A DNA stretch of 11,288 bases from Methanosarcinales archaeon. GTDB taxonomy: Archaea; Halobacteriota; Syntropharchaeia; Alkanophagales; Methanospirareceae. The stretch covers positions 1-11,288 of the forward strand of contig QMVO01000029.1 of the NCBI GenBank assembly GCA_003661125.1. Direction: 5' to 3'. The notes under the pieces are model-generated. The model was given only the letters and a program-made list of their open reading frames with translations, searched no databases and was not told the DNA's origin. Shown one piece after another: positions 1 to 6,971 of the stretch (its first letter is position 1; every line of letters starts with the position of its first letter). Made by a program: the position numbers and the translations under genes.

Positions 1-20
1 TAGTTGTAATCTAGCGCTCA

Positions 21-35
21 GGTAAAAGAAAATTG
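21..35 (-). terminator. Possible U-rich transcription stop after purF
   Basis: On the minus strand, directly after the purF TAG, the sequence reads CAATTTTCTTTTACC. Archaeal RNA polymerase often terminates at such T-rich tracts without a hairpin. No stem was seen. The next gene to the left is outside the window, so it is not known whether the operon really ends here. Confidence 0.25.
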
Positions 36-1523
36 CTACGAAAATTGTGTCAATTTCAATTGTCTCGCTATGCACACTTCTCCAGGTATTTCAACAGGAT
101 ATTTCTCAGTTAGACAGCCCAAGCAAAGATTGCTTGCTTCTATACCTACGGAATCTATCAGCCCTTTCATGCTCAGATATCCAATCGAATCGGCGTTTAG
201 AAACTCACAGATCTCATCCAGATTCCTTTTTGAAGCCAGTAACTCATCCCTCGTTGGCGTGTTGATCCCGAGATAGCAAGGTGCAATTATCGGTGGACTT
301 CCTATTCGCATATGCACCTCTTTCGCACCTTTTTTCTTCAGATAATTTACAATTCTCCTCGAAGTAGTCCCTCTGACAATACTGTCATCCACCAGAACAA
401 TTCTTTTTCCCTCCACGTTGGCTCGCACGACATTTAATTTCAGCCTTACTGCGGTATCTCGCGATGTCTTCTCCGGCATGATGAAAGTCCTTCCTACATA
501 CCTGTTTTTTATAAACCCTTCCATATAATCGAGCCCTGCTCGTTTTGCATAGCCTATTGCAAATGTGATGCCGGAATCCGGTACTGGTGAAACCATATCT
601 GCCTCTACGCCACATTCCTCTGCCAGTCTTTCTCCTATCTTCATCCTTACGTCATACACTAACCTACCGTCCAATACCGAATCAGCGCGCGCAAAATAGA
701 TATATTCAAATATACAATGAGCGGTGTTTTTTCCTCGATATAACTGATGGCTTTCTAAATTCTCCCCCTTTAAAATCAATATTTCCCCAGGTCTTACATC
801 TCGAATTAAATACCCATCCAACATATCGATCGCGGGACTTTCGGATGCTATTATATATCCTCTTCTTCCGTTTCCATCTATTATTTCACCTAAGCACAAA
901 GGTTTAATGCCTAAAGGGTCCCTAATCGCTATTAATGTGTTATTTAATAAGATAACCAACGAATAGGACCCTATTGCACGTCTCATCAGTTCCTTAATAG
1001 CTTCTATCGGATCGTGCCTTACCAGTTCCTTCGCAAGTAAATGCGCTATCACCTCTGTGTCTGTATCAGAATGGAAAACCCTACCTTCTCGCTTTAACTC
1101 TCTTCTCAGCTCTGCGGTATTCACAAGGTTGCCGTTATGTGCAATAGCAATTTTCCCTCTCTGATAATTCACGAGCAGAGGTTCTGCATTTTCTACTTTT
1201 GACGCGCCTGTCGTGGAATACCTTACATGACCTATACCAATGTTCCCTTTTTGTGATTCTAATCGATGGTTGTTGAGAACTTCGTAAACAAAACCCATTC
1301 CCTTTACCAGTGTTATTTCCCCCGTGCACTCTCTTGTTTCGTTTTCTTCCTCCTTATCTACACCCGCATGACCGCTCACAGCTATGCCTGCGGATTCCTG
1401 CCCCCGATGTTGTAAAGCATAGAGAGCATAAAAGAGGGGCAAAGCTACATTTCCCCGTGCTAAAGCTATGCCGACTATTCCGCATTCTTCGTTTTTACCT
1501 AACACGCCTCCATAATTAATCAT
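36..1523 (-). CDS. purF: Amidophosphoribosyltransferase (PurF)
   Basis: Catalyses the first committed step of purine synthesis: PRPP plus glutamine gives 5-phosphoribosylamine, glutamate and pyrophosphate, in the cytoplasm. The 495-residue product has both family domains. The N-terminal class II glutaminase has its nucleophile Cys14 in ECGIVGI, so a 13-residue propeptide must be removed to expose it; HVRYSTTG (99-106) and AHNGNLVN (128-135) follow. The C-terminal phosphoribosyltransferase domain has the PRPP loop VLVDDSIVRGTT (376-387). Cys270, Cys416, Cys467 and Cys470 match the four 4Fe-4S ligands of the Bacillus-type enzyme. The length is normal. The ATG start has no Shine-Dalgarno at a useful distance; a GGAGG lies 20 nt upstream, inside the end of the deacetylase gene. 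The 14-bp gap to that gene suggests co-transcription and coupled translation. The stop is TAG. Confidence 0.97.
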   Translation of the reverse strand: MINYGGVLGKNEECGIVGIALARGNVALPLFYALYALQHRGQESAGIAVSGHAGVDKEEENETRECTGEITLVKGMGFVYEVLNNHRLESQKGNIGIGHVRYSTTGASKVENAEPLLVNYQRGKIAIAHNGNLVNTAELRRELKREGRVFHSDTDTEVIAHLLAKELVRHDPIEAIKELMRRAIGSYSLVILLNNTLIAIRDPLGIKPLCLGEIIDGNGRRGYIIASESPAIDMLDGYLIRDVRPGEILILKGENLESHQLYRGKNTAHCIFEYIYFARADSVLDGRLVYDVRMKIGERLAEECGVEADMVSPVPDSGITFAIGYAKRAGLDYMEGFIKNRYVGRTFIMPEKTSRDTAVRLKLNVVRANVEGKRIVLVDDSIVRGTTSRRIVNYLKKKGAKEVHMRIGSPPIIAPCYLGINTPTRDELLASKRNLDEICEFLNADSIGYLSMKGLIDSVGIEASNLCLGCLTEKYPVEIPGEVCIARQLKLTQFS

Positions 1524-1537
1524 TTCTTAAAGCTCTG

Positions 1538-2596
1538 TCATATCCTCCAATATTTTCTTTGCACTTCCTTTATCTCTTCTACTCTTTTCCTCACCTTCTC
1601 ATTCTCCTTTATTTCCCCTTCCTTTTTCTCTCTCGCAGTTGATAAAAGCGAATTGAAAACAGATAAAGCAGATTCTCCAATAGCATTCAGGTTATATCCT
1701 CCCTCTAAAGTCATTACAATTCTACCTTTGCTATTCTTTTCCGCTATCTCCTTTATCACATCCGTGAATAACCCGAATCCGAGCGATGTTACGTTCATTG
1801 ATGCCAACGGGTCGGCAGAATGTGCGTCAAATCCCACAGATACGAGCACAAACTCGGGGTTGAAGTCCATTGCTATCGGCGCTAAAATATTATTGAACGC
1901 ATATAAGTAGCCGATGTCATCAACTCCTGCTGGTAGCGGGACGTTAACTGTGTATCCCTCTCCTTCACCCTTACCTACTTCATCTATCCATCCAGTGCCG
2001 GGATAATGAGGGTATTGATGTACGGAGAAATACAAAACAGAAGGATCACCGAAAAAAACCTCTTGCGTGCCATTTCCGTGATGCACATCCCAGTCAGCAA
2101 TTAAAATACGCTTAATGCCGTATTTTCTCTTCAAATGCTCTGCGGCTATCGCGATATTATTAAATATACAGAAGCCCATGCCTTTATTCGCGGTAGCGTG
2201 ATGCCCGGGCGGTCTTATCAATGCAAAAATGCGCTCCTGATTATTCGATTCATCAATTACTTCGTCAATTGCTTTTATTGCTCCACCTGCGGAAAGCAGC
2301 GCTATTTCATAAGTATCTGTGCATACAGGCGTATCCGAGTCGAGCATCCCGCCACCCCGCTTGCACATTGCGTCCACTTTTTTTATGTATTCGGGAGCAT
2401 GCACATACGCTATTTGCTCCTTTGATGCCTTCACAGGAACAATTCTTCTCAACCTTTGCATGAAACCCGCTTCTTTTAGCTTCCACATTATGGCTCGCAG
2501 CCGCTCTGCACTCTCTGGATGATACCCCGTGTCATGCTTCAGATAATCCTCGTGATAGACGTACCCGGTGGAAACGGCAGTGCTAATGCTGTTCAT
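1538..2596 (-). CDS. Class II histone deacetylase / AcuC-like acetyl-amidohydrolase
   Basis: Zinc-dependent amidohydrolase of the arginase/deacetylase superfamily. It removes acetyl groups from lysine or from acetylpolyamine-type substrates, and the sequence does not say which. The 352-residue protein carries the whole active site: RPPGHHA (128-134) with the His132/His133 pair, DWDVHHGNGTQ (168-178) giving zinc ligands Asp170 and His172, GFDAH (255-259) giving Asp257, and EGGYN (298-302) with the transition-state Tyr301. The charged C-terminal 30 residues (about 322-350) look helical. The start is ATG 2596; the same frame meets TAA a few codons upstream, so no longer form exists. This ATG has no Shine-Dalgarno of its own and overlaps the TGA of an upstream mini-ORF, which suggests translational coupling. 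purF follows after 14 bp. In archaea the target could be chromatin proteins such as Alba, other acetyl-lysines, or polyamines (inference). Confidence 0.93.
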   Translation of the reverse strand: MNSISTAVSTGYVYHEDYLKHDTGYHPESAERLRAIMWKLKEAGFMQRLRRIVPVKASKEQIAYVHAPEYIKKVDAMCKRGGGMLDSDTPVCTDTYEIALLSAGGAIKAIDEVIDESNNQERIFALIRPPGHHATANKGMGFCIFNNIAIAAEHLKRKYGIKRILIADWDVHHGNGTQEVFFGDPSVLYFSVHQYPHYPGTGWIDEVGKGEGEGYTVNVPLPAGVDDIGYLYAFNNILAPIAMDFNPEFVLVSVGFDAHSADPLASMNVTSLGFGLFTDVIKEIAEKNSKGRIVMTLEGGYNLNAIGESALSVFNSLLSTAREKKEGEIKENEKVRKRVEEIKEVQRKYWRI

Positions 2597-2634
2597 CTTT
2601 TTAATTTTACAATTTTAATTTTCTTCTTTTTCAT
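2593..2634 (-). CDS. 13-codon lysine-rich leader mini-ORF overlapping the deacetylase start
   Basis: Reading left from 2634 gives ATG, then MKKKKIKIVKLKR, then TGA. Eight of the 13 residues are Lys or Arg. A strong AAGGAG lies four bases upstream of its ATG (2639-2644). Its TGA shares the ATGA overlap with the deacetylase ATG at 2596, which has no Shine-Dalgarno. The arrangement fits a translated leader that delivers ribosomes to the deacetylase start. It might also sense lysine or polyamine supply (speculation). It is too short for homology evidence and could be chance in AT-rich DNA, but a good ribosome site joined to an exact start/stop overlap is not expected by chance. Confidence 0.4.
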   Translation of the reverse strand: MKKKKIKIVKLKR

Positions 2635-2765
2635 TGTTCTCCTTTTATGAAAAATGCGGGGAGGTCGTTGAAACTACCGTAATCTCTGAGCTTTACACTC
2701 CATATCTTTCCTTGATCTGTTTCTTGATGAAGGGCTTTCTTTTCAGCACAGACTGTCTGAAAACC
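2631..2765 (-). other. Coding-like 44-codon open frame after the AbrB-phoU stop; remnant or unusual small gene
   Basis: The frame that ended at the TAG of the AbrB-PhoU gene stays open for 44 more codons and ends in TGA at 2631-2633, overlapping the mini-ORF ATG by ATGA. Its C-terminal part reads like a genuine soluble protein (KLRDYGSFNDLPAFFI, then KGEQ). It contains no ATG, GTG or TTG start. A second frame offers GTG at 2749 with LKRKPFIKKQIKERYGV before a TAA at 2693. Joining the two by a -1 shift near 2695-2702 would give one protein of about 40 residues. It may be a decayed gene, a small gene broken by a sequencing error, a programmed frameshift, or chance. The family is not recognised. 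Confidence 0.3.
2639..2644 (-). promoter_or_regulatory. Ribosome binding site serving the mini-ORF, not the deacetylase
   Basis: AAGGAG on the minus strand lies four nucleotides before the mini-ORF ATG and 42 nucleotides before the deacetylase ATG. It therefore cannot serve the deacetylase directly. This is the evidence that the mini-ORF is translated and that the deacetylase depends on coupling. Confidence 0.5.
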
Positions 2766-2766
2766 C
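2732..2766. repeat. Overlapping inverted repeats at the end of the pst operon
   Basis: Two competing stems can form. TTTTCAG (2740-2746) pairs with CTGAAAA (2757-2763). GGGCTTTC (2732-2739) pairs with GAAAACCC (2759-2766) through eight pairs including one G-U. CAGAC-T-GTCTG (2749-2759) is nested inside. The site sits immediately after the AbrB-phoU stop, where an operon-end hairpin would be expected, but no T tract follows it on the minus strand, so termination is not established. Confidence 0.35.
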
Positions 2767-3752
2767 TATAATTGGCGTAAATCTATTGCAAGTTCCGCAA
2801 TGTTCTCCGTATAGTCTCCAATCCTGCTTATACTATCGGTTATGATTCCGAGAGGTAGCGCATTTGGCGTGGCAATCGTCAATCGGCGGATTTCCAATAC
2901 CTTCCACTTTATCCGTGCATTCTCCCTCAATACCCTGCTCGCAAGTTTTGTATCCGTACTTCGGAGTGAAATGACGCCTTGCTCAATACTATCCAGCAAA
3001 TCCTTCCCTACCTCCACGAGCCTGCCTATTATATCCTTCGGCACATCCTTATCAAAGTCAATAGATCGGAGCGTATTTGCAATCTTTACCGTATGGTCGC
3101 CGATTCGTTCGAGATTATCCGCAGCAAGACGGAAATGAAAAGCCTCTACGAGGCTCAACTGGTCTTCTTTCGACACCCATCCCTCTTTTAATCTCCTGAG
3201 GAACAGTTTCAAGATTAATAGGTAAACCCTATCCACCTCTTCATCCCTTCCCACAATCTCACTCAGCATCTCCTCCTTTATTCTCGCGTCGAAAACATCT
3301 ATCAGGTCTTTAAGCATTCCAGATACGAGTGCATATATCCGCTTAAGTCCTTTTTCAATCGTAAATTCACCGGGGTTCAGGATGTCGTAGATTACCATTT
3401 TACTTCTCGTTTCTTCTACTATCTCACTACCGATGAGATTTTTGCATAGCTCTTTCACCTCTTTCCTTATCTCCGGTGTTATCCTTCTTGCATTAAGCTC
3501 TATGACCTGGTGTCCCATCACATAAGCACCTATAATATCCATTTTGAGTTCACAGATATCGCTGTCGATTTTCAGTGTCTTACGACTGATAAAGGGTTGA
3601 GTCTTAGCCGGTGTGAGCAGCAATGACCCATCATCGCGGTGCGTGATTGACACCAGTGAACCGGGCTGCAGCCCGACATCAACCGCCCATTTCTTCGGTA
3701 ATGTAATCATATACGTCGATTTCCCGGTTATTTGAACCTTTCTTGCTTCCAT
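2766..3752 (-). CDS. AbrB/SpoVT-domain PhoU-family phosphate regulator
   Basis: A 328-residue fusion. Residues 1-48 (MEARKVQITGKSTYMITLPK and following, including KWAVDVGLQPGS) are a swapped-hairpin AbrB/SpoVT DNA-binding domain. From about residue 68 to the end is an all-helical PhoU-like region with two metal-cluster motifs: E215-R-I-G-D219 in a helix beginning HFRLAADN, and S309-R-I-G-D313 followed by YTENIAELA. This architecture is known in archaeal Pst loci and is thought to join phosphate sensing to DNA binding. The start at ATG 3752 is preferred: the AbrB domain begins there, GGAG lies seven bases upstream, and it follows the phoU stop by 4 bp. A longer reading to 3830 would overlap phoU by 74 bp with a non-conserved extension. 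It is last in the pst operon. The stop is TAG. Confidence 0.9.
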   Translation of the reverse strand: MEARKVQITGKSTYMITLPKKWAVDVGLQPGSLVSITHRDDGSLLLTPAKTQPFISRKTLKIDSDICELKMDIIGAYVMGHQVIELNARRITPEIRKEVKELCKNLIGSEIVEETRSKMVIYDILNPGEFTIEKGLKRIYALVSGMLKDLIDVFDARIKEEMLSEIVGRDEEVDRVYLLILKLFLRRLKEGWVSKEDQLSLVEAFHFRLAADNLERIGDHTVKIANTLRSIDFDKDVPKDIIGRLVEVGKDLLDSIEQGVISLRSTDTKLASRVLRENARIKWKVLEIRRLTIATPNALPLGIITDSISRIGDYTENIAELAIDLRQL

Positions 3753-3756
3753 TTCC

Positions 3757-4413
3757 TCACTCCAACTTCCTCTTCTCCCCAGTAACCATGTATATAATCC
3801 GGGAGGCGATATTACACGCATGGTCGCCAATTCGCTCTAAATGCAGCGCCACGAACAACAGATGGCTTGCATTTGCAATACATCTCGGATTTTCTATCAT
3901 TATCATCATCAATTCTCGCCTGACCTGGTCAAATAGCGCATCTATTACATCGTCTCGTTCCGAGAAATCCTCCAGTAGTTTTATATCTCCTGTCGAAAAC
4001 GCTTTGAGACAATCAGAAATCATGCCCTGCGAAATCTCCGACATCCTCGGTACGTCAATCAGCGGTTTTGCAAACGGTTCATCCGCTATCCGCCGGACAA
4101 TCTCCGCAATGTCACCTGCAAGGTCGCTTATCCTGTCGAAATCCGTTATTATCTTCATGCACGTTCCTATTGTTCTGAGGTCTGCTGCCATGGGCTGTTG
4201 CAACGCTAACAGTCTCATACACCTGTTCTCTATATCAAATTCCAGTTCGTCTATCGTGCCGTTATCTCTGATTATCCTCGATGCCAATTCCGTATCTCGC
4301 TGGACAAGAGCTTTGATGCTATTTTTCGCAGATCCCTTCGCCAGCTCGCCCATCCTCAGCACATCTCCCATGAGCTTTTCCAAATCCTCTATATATTCTT
4401 TTCTTACCGCCAT
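3757..4413 (-). CDS. phoU: Phosphate uptake regulator PhoU
   Basis: Cytoplasmic helical-bundle protein that damps or gates the PstSCAB transporter and takes part in phosphate signalling. At 218 residues it has the standard two-repeat length. Each repeat carries the metal-cluster signature: D93-R-I-S-D97 (in DFDRISDLAGDIAE) and E193-R-I-G-D197 (in HLERIGDHACNIA). LQQPMAADLRTI (71-82) is the typical helix that precedes the first motif. ATG 4413 abuts the pstB TAA with no gap, and GGAAGG lies nine bases upstream inside the end of pstB. It is followed at 4 bp by a second, DNA-binding PhoU paralogue, so plain gating and transcriptional functions may be divided between two proteins. Confidence 0.96.
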   Translation of the reverse strand: MAVRKEYIEDLEKLMGDVLRMGELAKGSAKNSIKALVQRDTELASRIIRDNGTIDELEFDIENRCMRLLALQQPMAADLRTIGTCMKIITDFDRISDLAGDIAEIVRRIADEPFAKPLIDVPRMSEISQGMISDCLKAFSTGDIKLLEDFSERDDVIDALFDQVRRELMMIMIENPRCIANASHLLFVALHLERIGDHACNIASRIIYMVTGEKRKLE

Positions 4414-5166
4414 TTAGCCAAACCTTCCGGTAATATAATCCTCCGTTCTTTTATCCTTCGGGCGCTCAAAGATTCGCGTTGTCTCACTATATTCTATCAG
4501 CTCGCCCATCAGGAAGAACGCAGTAAAATCTGATACACGTGCTGCCTGCTGCATGTTATGCGTCACGATAACAATTGTATAGTCCTTTTTCAATTCCCGC
4601 AACAACGCTTCTATTCGCGCAGTTGATACTGGGTCCAGTGCCGAACATGGCTCGTCGAAGAGGATTACGTCTGGATTCACTGCCAATGCCCTCGCTATAC
4701 ACAACCTCTGTTGCTGCCCGCCGGAGAACTTCAATGCGCTTTCTTCCAGCCGGGCTTTCACTTCTTCCCACAATGCCGCTTTCTTCAAACTTTCCTCTAC
4801 TATTCTATCCAGCTTTCTGTTCCGCACGCCATGAATCTTCGGACCGTAAGCCACATTATCATAAATACTCATTGGGAACGGATTTGGCTGCTGAAATACC
4901 ATCCCTATGCGCTTCCTCAACTGAATGACGTCCACTTTTCCATTGTATATATCAGCGCCGTCCATAAGAACCTTGCCTTTCGTATGCGCGCCGTTAAGTT
5001 CATTCATCCTGTTCAGTGCCCTTAAAAAAGTCGTCTTCCCGCAGCCTGAAGGTCCTATCAACGCAGTTATTTTGTTCGCTTCTATTTTTATATTCACTTC
5101 TTTTAACGCATGCACCGTTCCACCACCGTAATAAACATTCAAACCCCTGGTCTCTATCTTACTCAT
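4414..5166 (-). CDS. pstB: Phosphate ABC transporter ATP-binding protein PstB
   Basis: ATPase of the high-affinity phosphate importer, bound to the cytoplasmic face of PstC/PstA. Counting from the chosen ATG (250 residues), the Walker A loop GPSGCGKTT is at 38-46, the Q-loop glutamine at 92, the signature SGGQQ at 148-152, Walker B ILFDE with catalytic Glu172, and the switch His203. The typical PstB features MVFQQPNPFPMSIYDNVAYG (89-108) and DEPCSALDP are intact. ATG 5166 is chosen because AAAGGA lies just upstream and the protein then begins MSKIETRGLNVYYG like other PstBs. GTG 5181, five codons earlier, overlaps the pstA TGA and remains possible. Confidence 0.97.
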   Translation of the reverse strand: MSKIETRGLNVYYGGGTVHALKEVNIKIEANKITALIGPSGCGKTTFLRALNRMNELNGAHTKGKVLMDGADIYNGKVDVIQLRKRIGMVFQQPNPFPMSIYDNVAYGPKIHGVRNRKLDRIVEESLKKAALWEEVKARLEESALKFSGGQQQRLCIARALAVNPDVILFDEPCSALDPVSTARIEALLRELKKDYTIVIVTHNMQQAARVSDFTAFFLMGELIEYSETTRIFERPKDKRTEDYITGRFG

Positions 5167-5177
5167 TTTTCCTTTCT

Positions 5178-6029
5178 TCACCCCCTGGATCCGCTCATGC
5201 GCTTAATATACCTGTTCCGAAGGAACAGAGCGAACACGCTTATCATCAAGAACATCATGATTAACACGAGAGAAGCGCCAAATGCGTGAGATTCCGCCAC
5301 ATCCCGGGAGGCTGGAACCACCGTCAGTATCGTATAGATGTAAACCGGTAAAGCACCAACATCATCCAGCAATGAATGTGGTAGATAAGTCACAAGACCA
5401 CCGATTGTTAGAAGGATAACCGCAGCTTCACCGATCGCCTTCCCAGCACCAAGCAGTATCCCGGTTATTATACCGGGATAAGCGCTTTTCAACACCACAC
5501 CTCGTATGGTTTGCCACTTAGAAACACCTAAAGCAAGAGAAGCTTCGCGGTAAGACCGAGGAACCGCTTTTAGCGCTTCCTCACTCGCTCTGACCGTCCA
5601 TGGGAGAATCATGAATCCAAGAGCTAACCCACCTGATAACATGCAAGGACCAAAACCAAGATAATAAACGAGAAATATAAGCCCGAACAAGCCTATCACT
5701 ATTGATGGTATCCCGGCTAAGCATTCCACAAAAAACCTGACGCTTTTTGTTAATATATTCTCCGTGGCGTATTCCGCAAGATATATCCCCGATGCTATAC
5801 CAAGAGGAACGGCAAAGAGCAGACAAACAGCAAGAAGGCATAATGACCCGATTATATGCGGAAATATCCCTCCCTTCTCAAGAGCTGTATAATTTGGCGG
5901 TTTCAACAAGAAATCGAGGCTTATGACCTGGATACCTTTCAAAAATATGTATCCCACTACTGCGAACAATACTGCTACGGAAATTAAAGCTACCATGCAC
6001 AGACTTATTTTTATTACCGTTTCCTTCAT
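5178..6029 (-). CDS. pstA: Phosphate ABC transporter permease PstA
   Basis: Integral membrane subunit of the phosphate importer, pairing with PstC. The 283-residue protein has about six membrane helices, the first at about 9-30 and the last at about 251-270. A MetI-like domain carries the cytoplasmic EAA coupling loop at 150-186 (EALKAVPRSYREASLALGVS, then KWQTIRGVVLKSAYPG), which docks onto PstB. GKAIGEAAVILLTIG (196-210) matches the conserved helix after the loop. ATG 6029 directly follows the pstC TAG with no gap, and GGTGGGAG in the end of pstC serves as its ribosome site. The TGA lies 11 bp before the preferred pstB ATG. Confidence 0.96.
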   Translation of the reverse strand: MKETVIKISLCMVALISVAVLFAVVGYIFLKGIQVISLDFLLKPPNYTALEKGGIFPHIIGSLCLLAVCLLFAVPLGIASGIYLAEYATENILTKSVRFFVECLAGIPSIVIGLFGLIFLVYYLGFGPCMLSGGLALGFMILPWTVRASEEALKAVPRSYREASLALGVSKWQTIRGVVLKSAYPGIITGILLGAGKAIGEAAVILLTIGGLVTYLPHSLLDDVGALPVYIYTILTVVPASRDVAESHAFGASLVLIMMFLMISVFALFLRNRYIKRMSGSRG

Positions 6030-6971
6030 CTATCTCCCACCAATCACCCCTTTTATTGCAGCGGTAGCGCCAAATCTCCCTTTTATTGCCACAGTGGTTA
6101 CTAAATTGAAAATTGCAACGATCACAAACAGAACAACTCCGATAGCGAACAGCGCGTGCTGATGCATAGAACCCCACTCCATATATGAATATTCGAGCAC
6201 GATCGTGGATGTAAGCACGCGAACCGGCTCCAGGATCGAAGAAGGAATCCAGGGTATTTCAGGATTACCAATGACCATCAAAACCGCCATCGTTTCTCCT
6301 ATTGCGTTTCCCATACCCAAAATCAAAGATGCTAAAATACCAGAGCGAGCATTTGGCAATAATACCCTTCTGATGGTCTGTAACTGTGTAGCACCGAGAG
6401 CAAGCGATGCCTCCTTATATCCCTCTGGAACAGCTCTGATAGAATCCTCAGATATGCTGATCACATGCGGCAAAGTCATTATTGCAAGAATTATCCAGCC
6501 TGCTAATATACACTCTCCATAACCGCCTAATGAGTCCCTTATAAACGGTACAAGCACCATTAACCCGAAAAATCCAAGCACTATCGAAGGAATCCCGACT
6601 AGCATCTCTACACACGGTTTAATGATGTTACGAAGCCATCGCGGTGAAAATTCAGCCAGGAAAATGGCTGTTGGTATGCCAATAGCCGCGGCAATAGCTA
6701 ACGCACCTGTTCCAACCACGAATGTACTCACAATGATGGGAAAAATGCCGAACTGTTCATGTCCTGGACACCAGGTCATCCCAAAGATAAAATTCCAGCC
6801 CAGCGCCAATGCTGGAATGCTCTCCTTTAACATGAATGCGATAATAAAAAATACGAGAAGTATGGAAGAGAGCGCTGCGATGAACAATAGCTTTTCTATT
6901 ATTCCTTCCTTCGCAAGGTCCAGCCTTCCAAATTTTAATTTTAAACCACGAACATGCTCTAAAGTGCTCAT
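6030..6971 (-). CDS. pstC: Phosphate ABC transporter permease PstC
   Basis: Second membrane subunit of the phosphate channel. It has 313 residues, with a charged cytoplasmic N-terminus (1-25), a first helix at about 26-48, an extracytoplasmic loop containing GWNFIFGMTWCPGHEQFGIF (58-77), and five more helices. The EAA loop is at 175-210 (EDSIRAVPEGYKEASLALGA, then TQLQTIRRVLLPNARSG), followed by GMGNAIGETMAVLMVIGN (219-236), highly typical of PstC. Start ATG 6971 overlaps the TGA of the upstream phosphoesterase by 4 bp (ATGA), which implies coupled translation. The stop is TAG, followed at once by the pstA ATG. Confidence 0.96.
   Translation of the reverse strand: MSTLEHVRGLKLKFGRLDLAKEGIIEKLLFIAALSSILLVFFIIAFMLKESIPALALGWNFIFGMTWCPGHEQFGIFPIIVSTFVVGTGALAIAAAIGIPTAIFLAEFSPRWLRNIIKPCVEMLVGIPSIVLGFFGLMVLVPFIRDSLGGYGECILAGWIILAIMTLPHVISISEDSIRAVPEGYKEASLALGATQLQTIRRVLLPNARSGILASLILGMGNAIGETMAVLMVIGNPEIPWIPSSILEPVRVLTSTIVLEYSYMEWGSMHQHALFAIGVVLFVIVAIFNLVTTVAIKGRFGATAAIKGVIGGR

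Noticed and set aside
1539..1548. GGAGG followed by ATG just before the purF start, as an alternative purF start
   Set aside because: The spacing is only two bases, and that frame reaches TAA after four codons before joining purF.
2766..2768. Amber (TAG) readthrough as pyrrolysine into the following open frame
   Set aside because: TAG is also the natural stop of purF, pstC and the coiled-coil gene in this window, so amber is not avoided as it is in pyrrolysine users. PhoU homology also ends at this codon.
3753..3830. 26-residue N-terminal extension of the AbrB-PhoU protein
   Set aside because: It overlaps phoU by 74 bp, its sequence looks like an out-of-frame reading of phoU, and the AbrB domain starts at the internal ATG 3752 with a ribosome site.
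3743..4417. Long plus-strand open frame of 224 codons opposite phoU
   Set aside because: It is the antisense shadow of phoU; the minus-strand reading has both PhoU metal motifs, and the plus-strand product is low-complexity Ser/Ile-rich with no domain.
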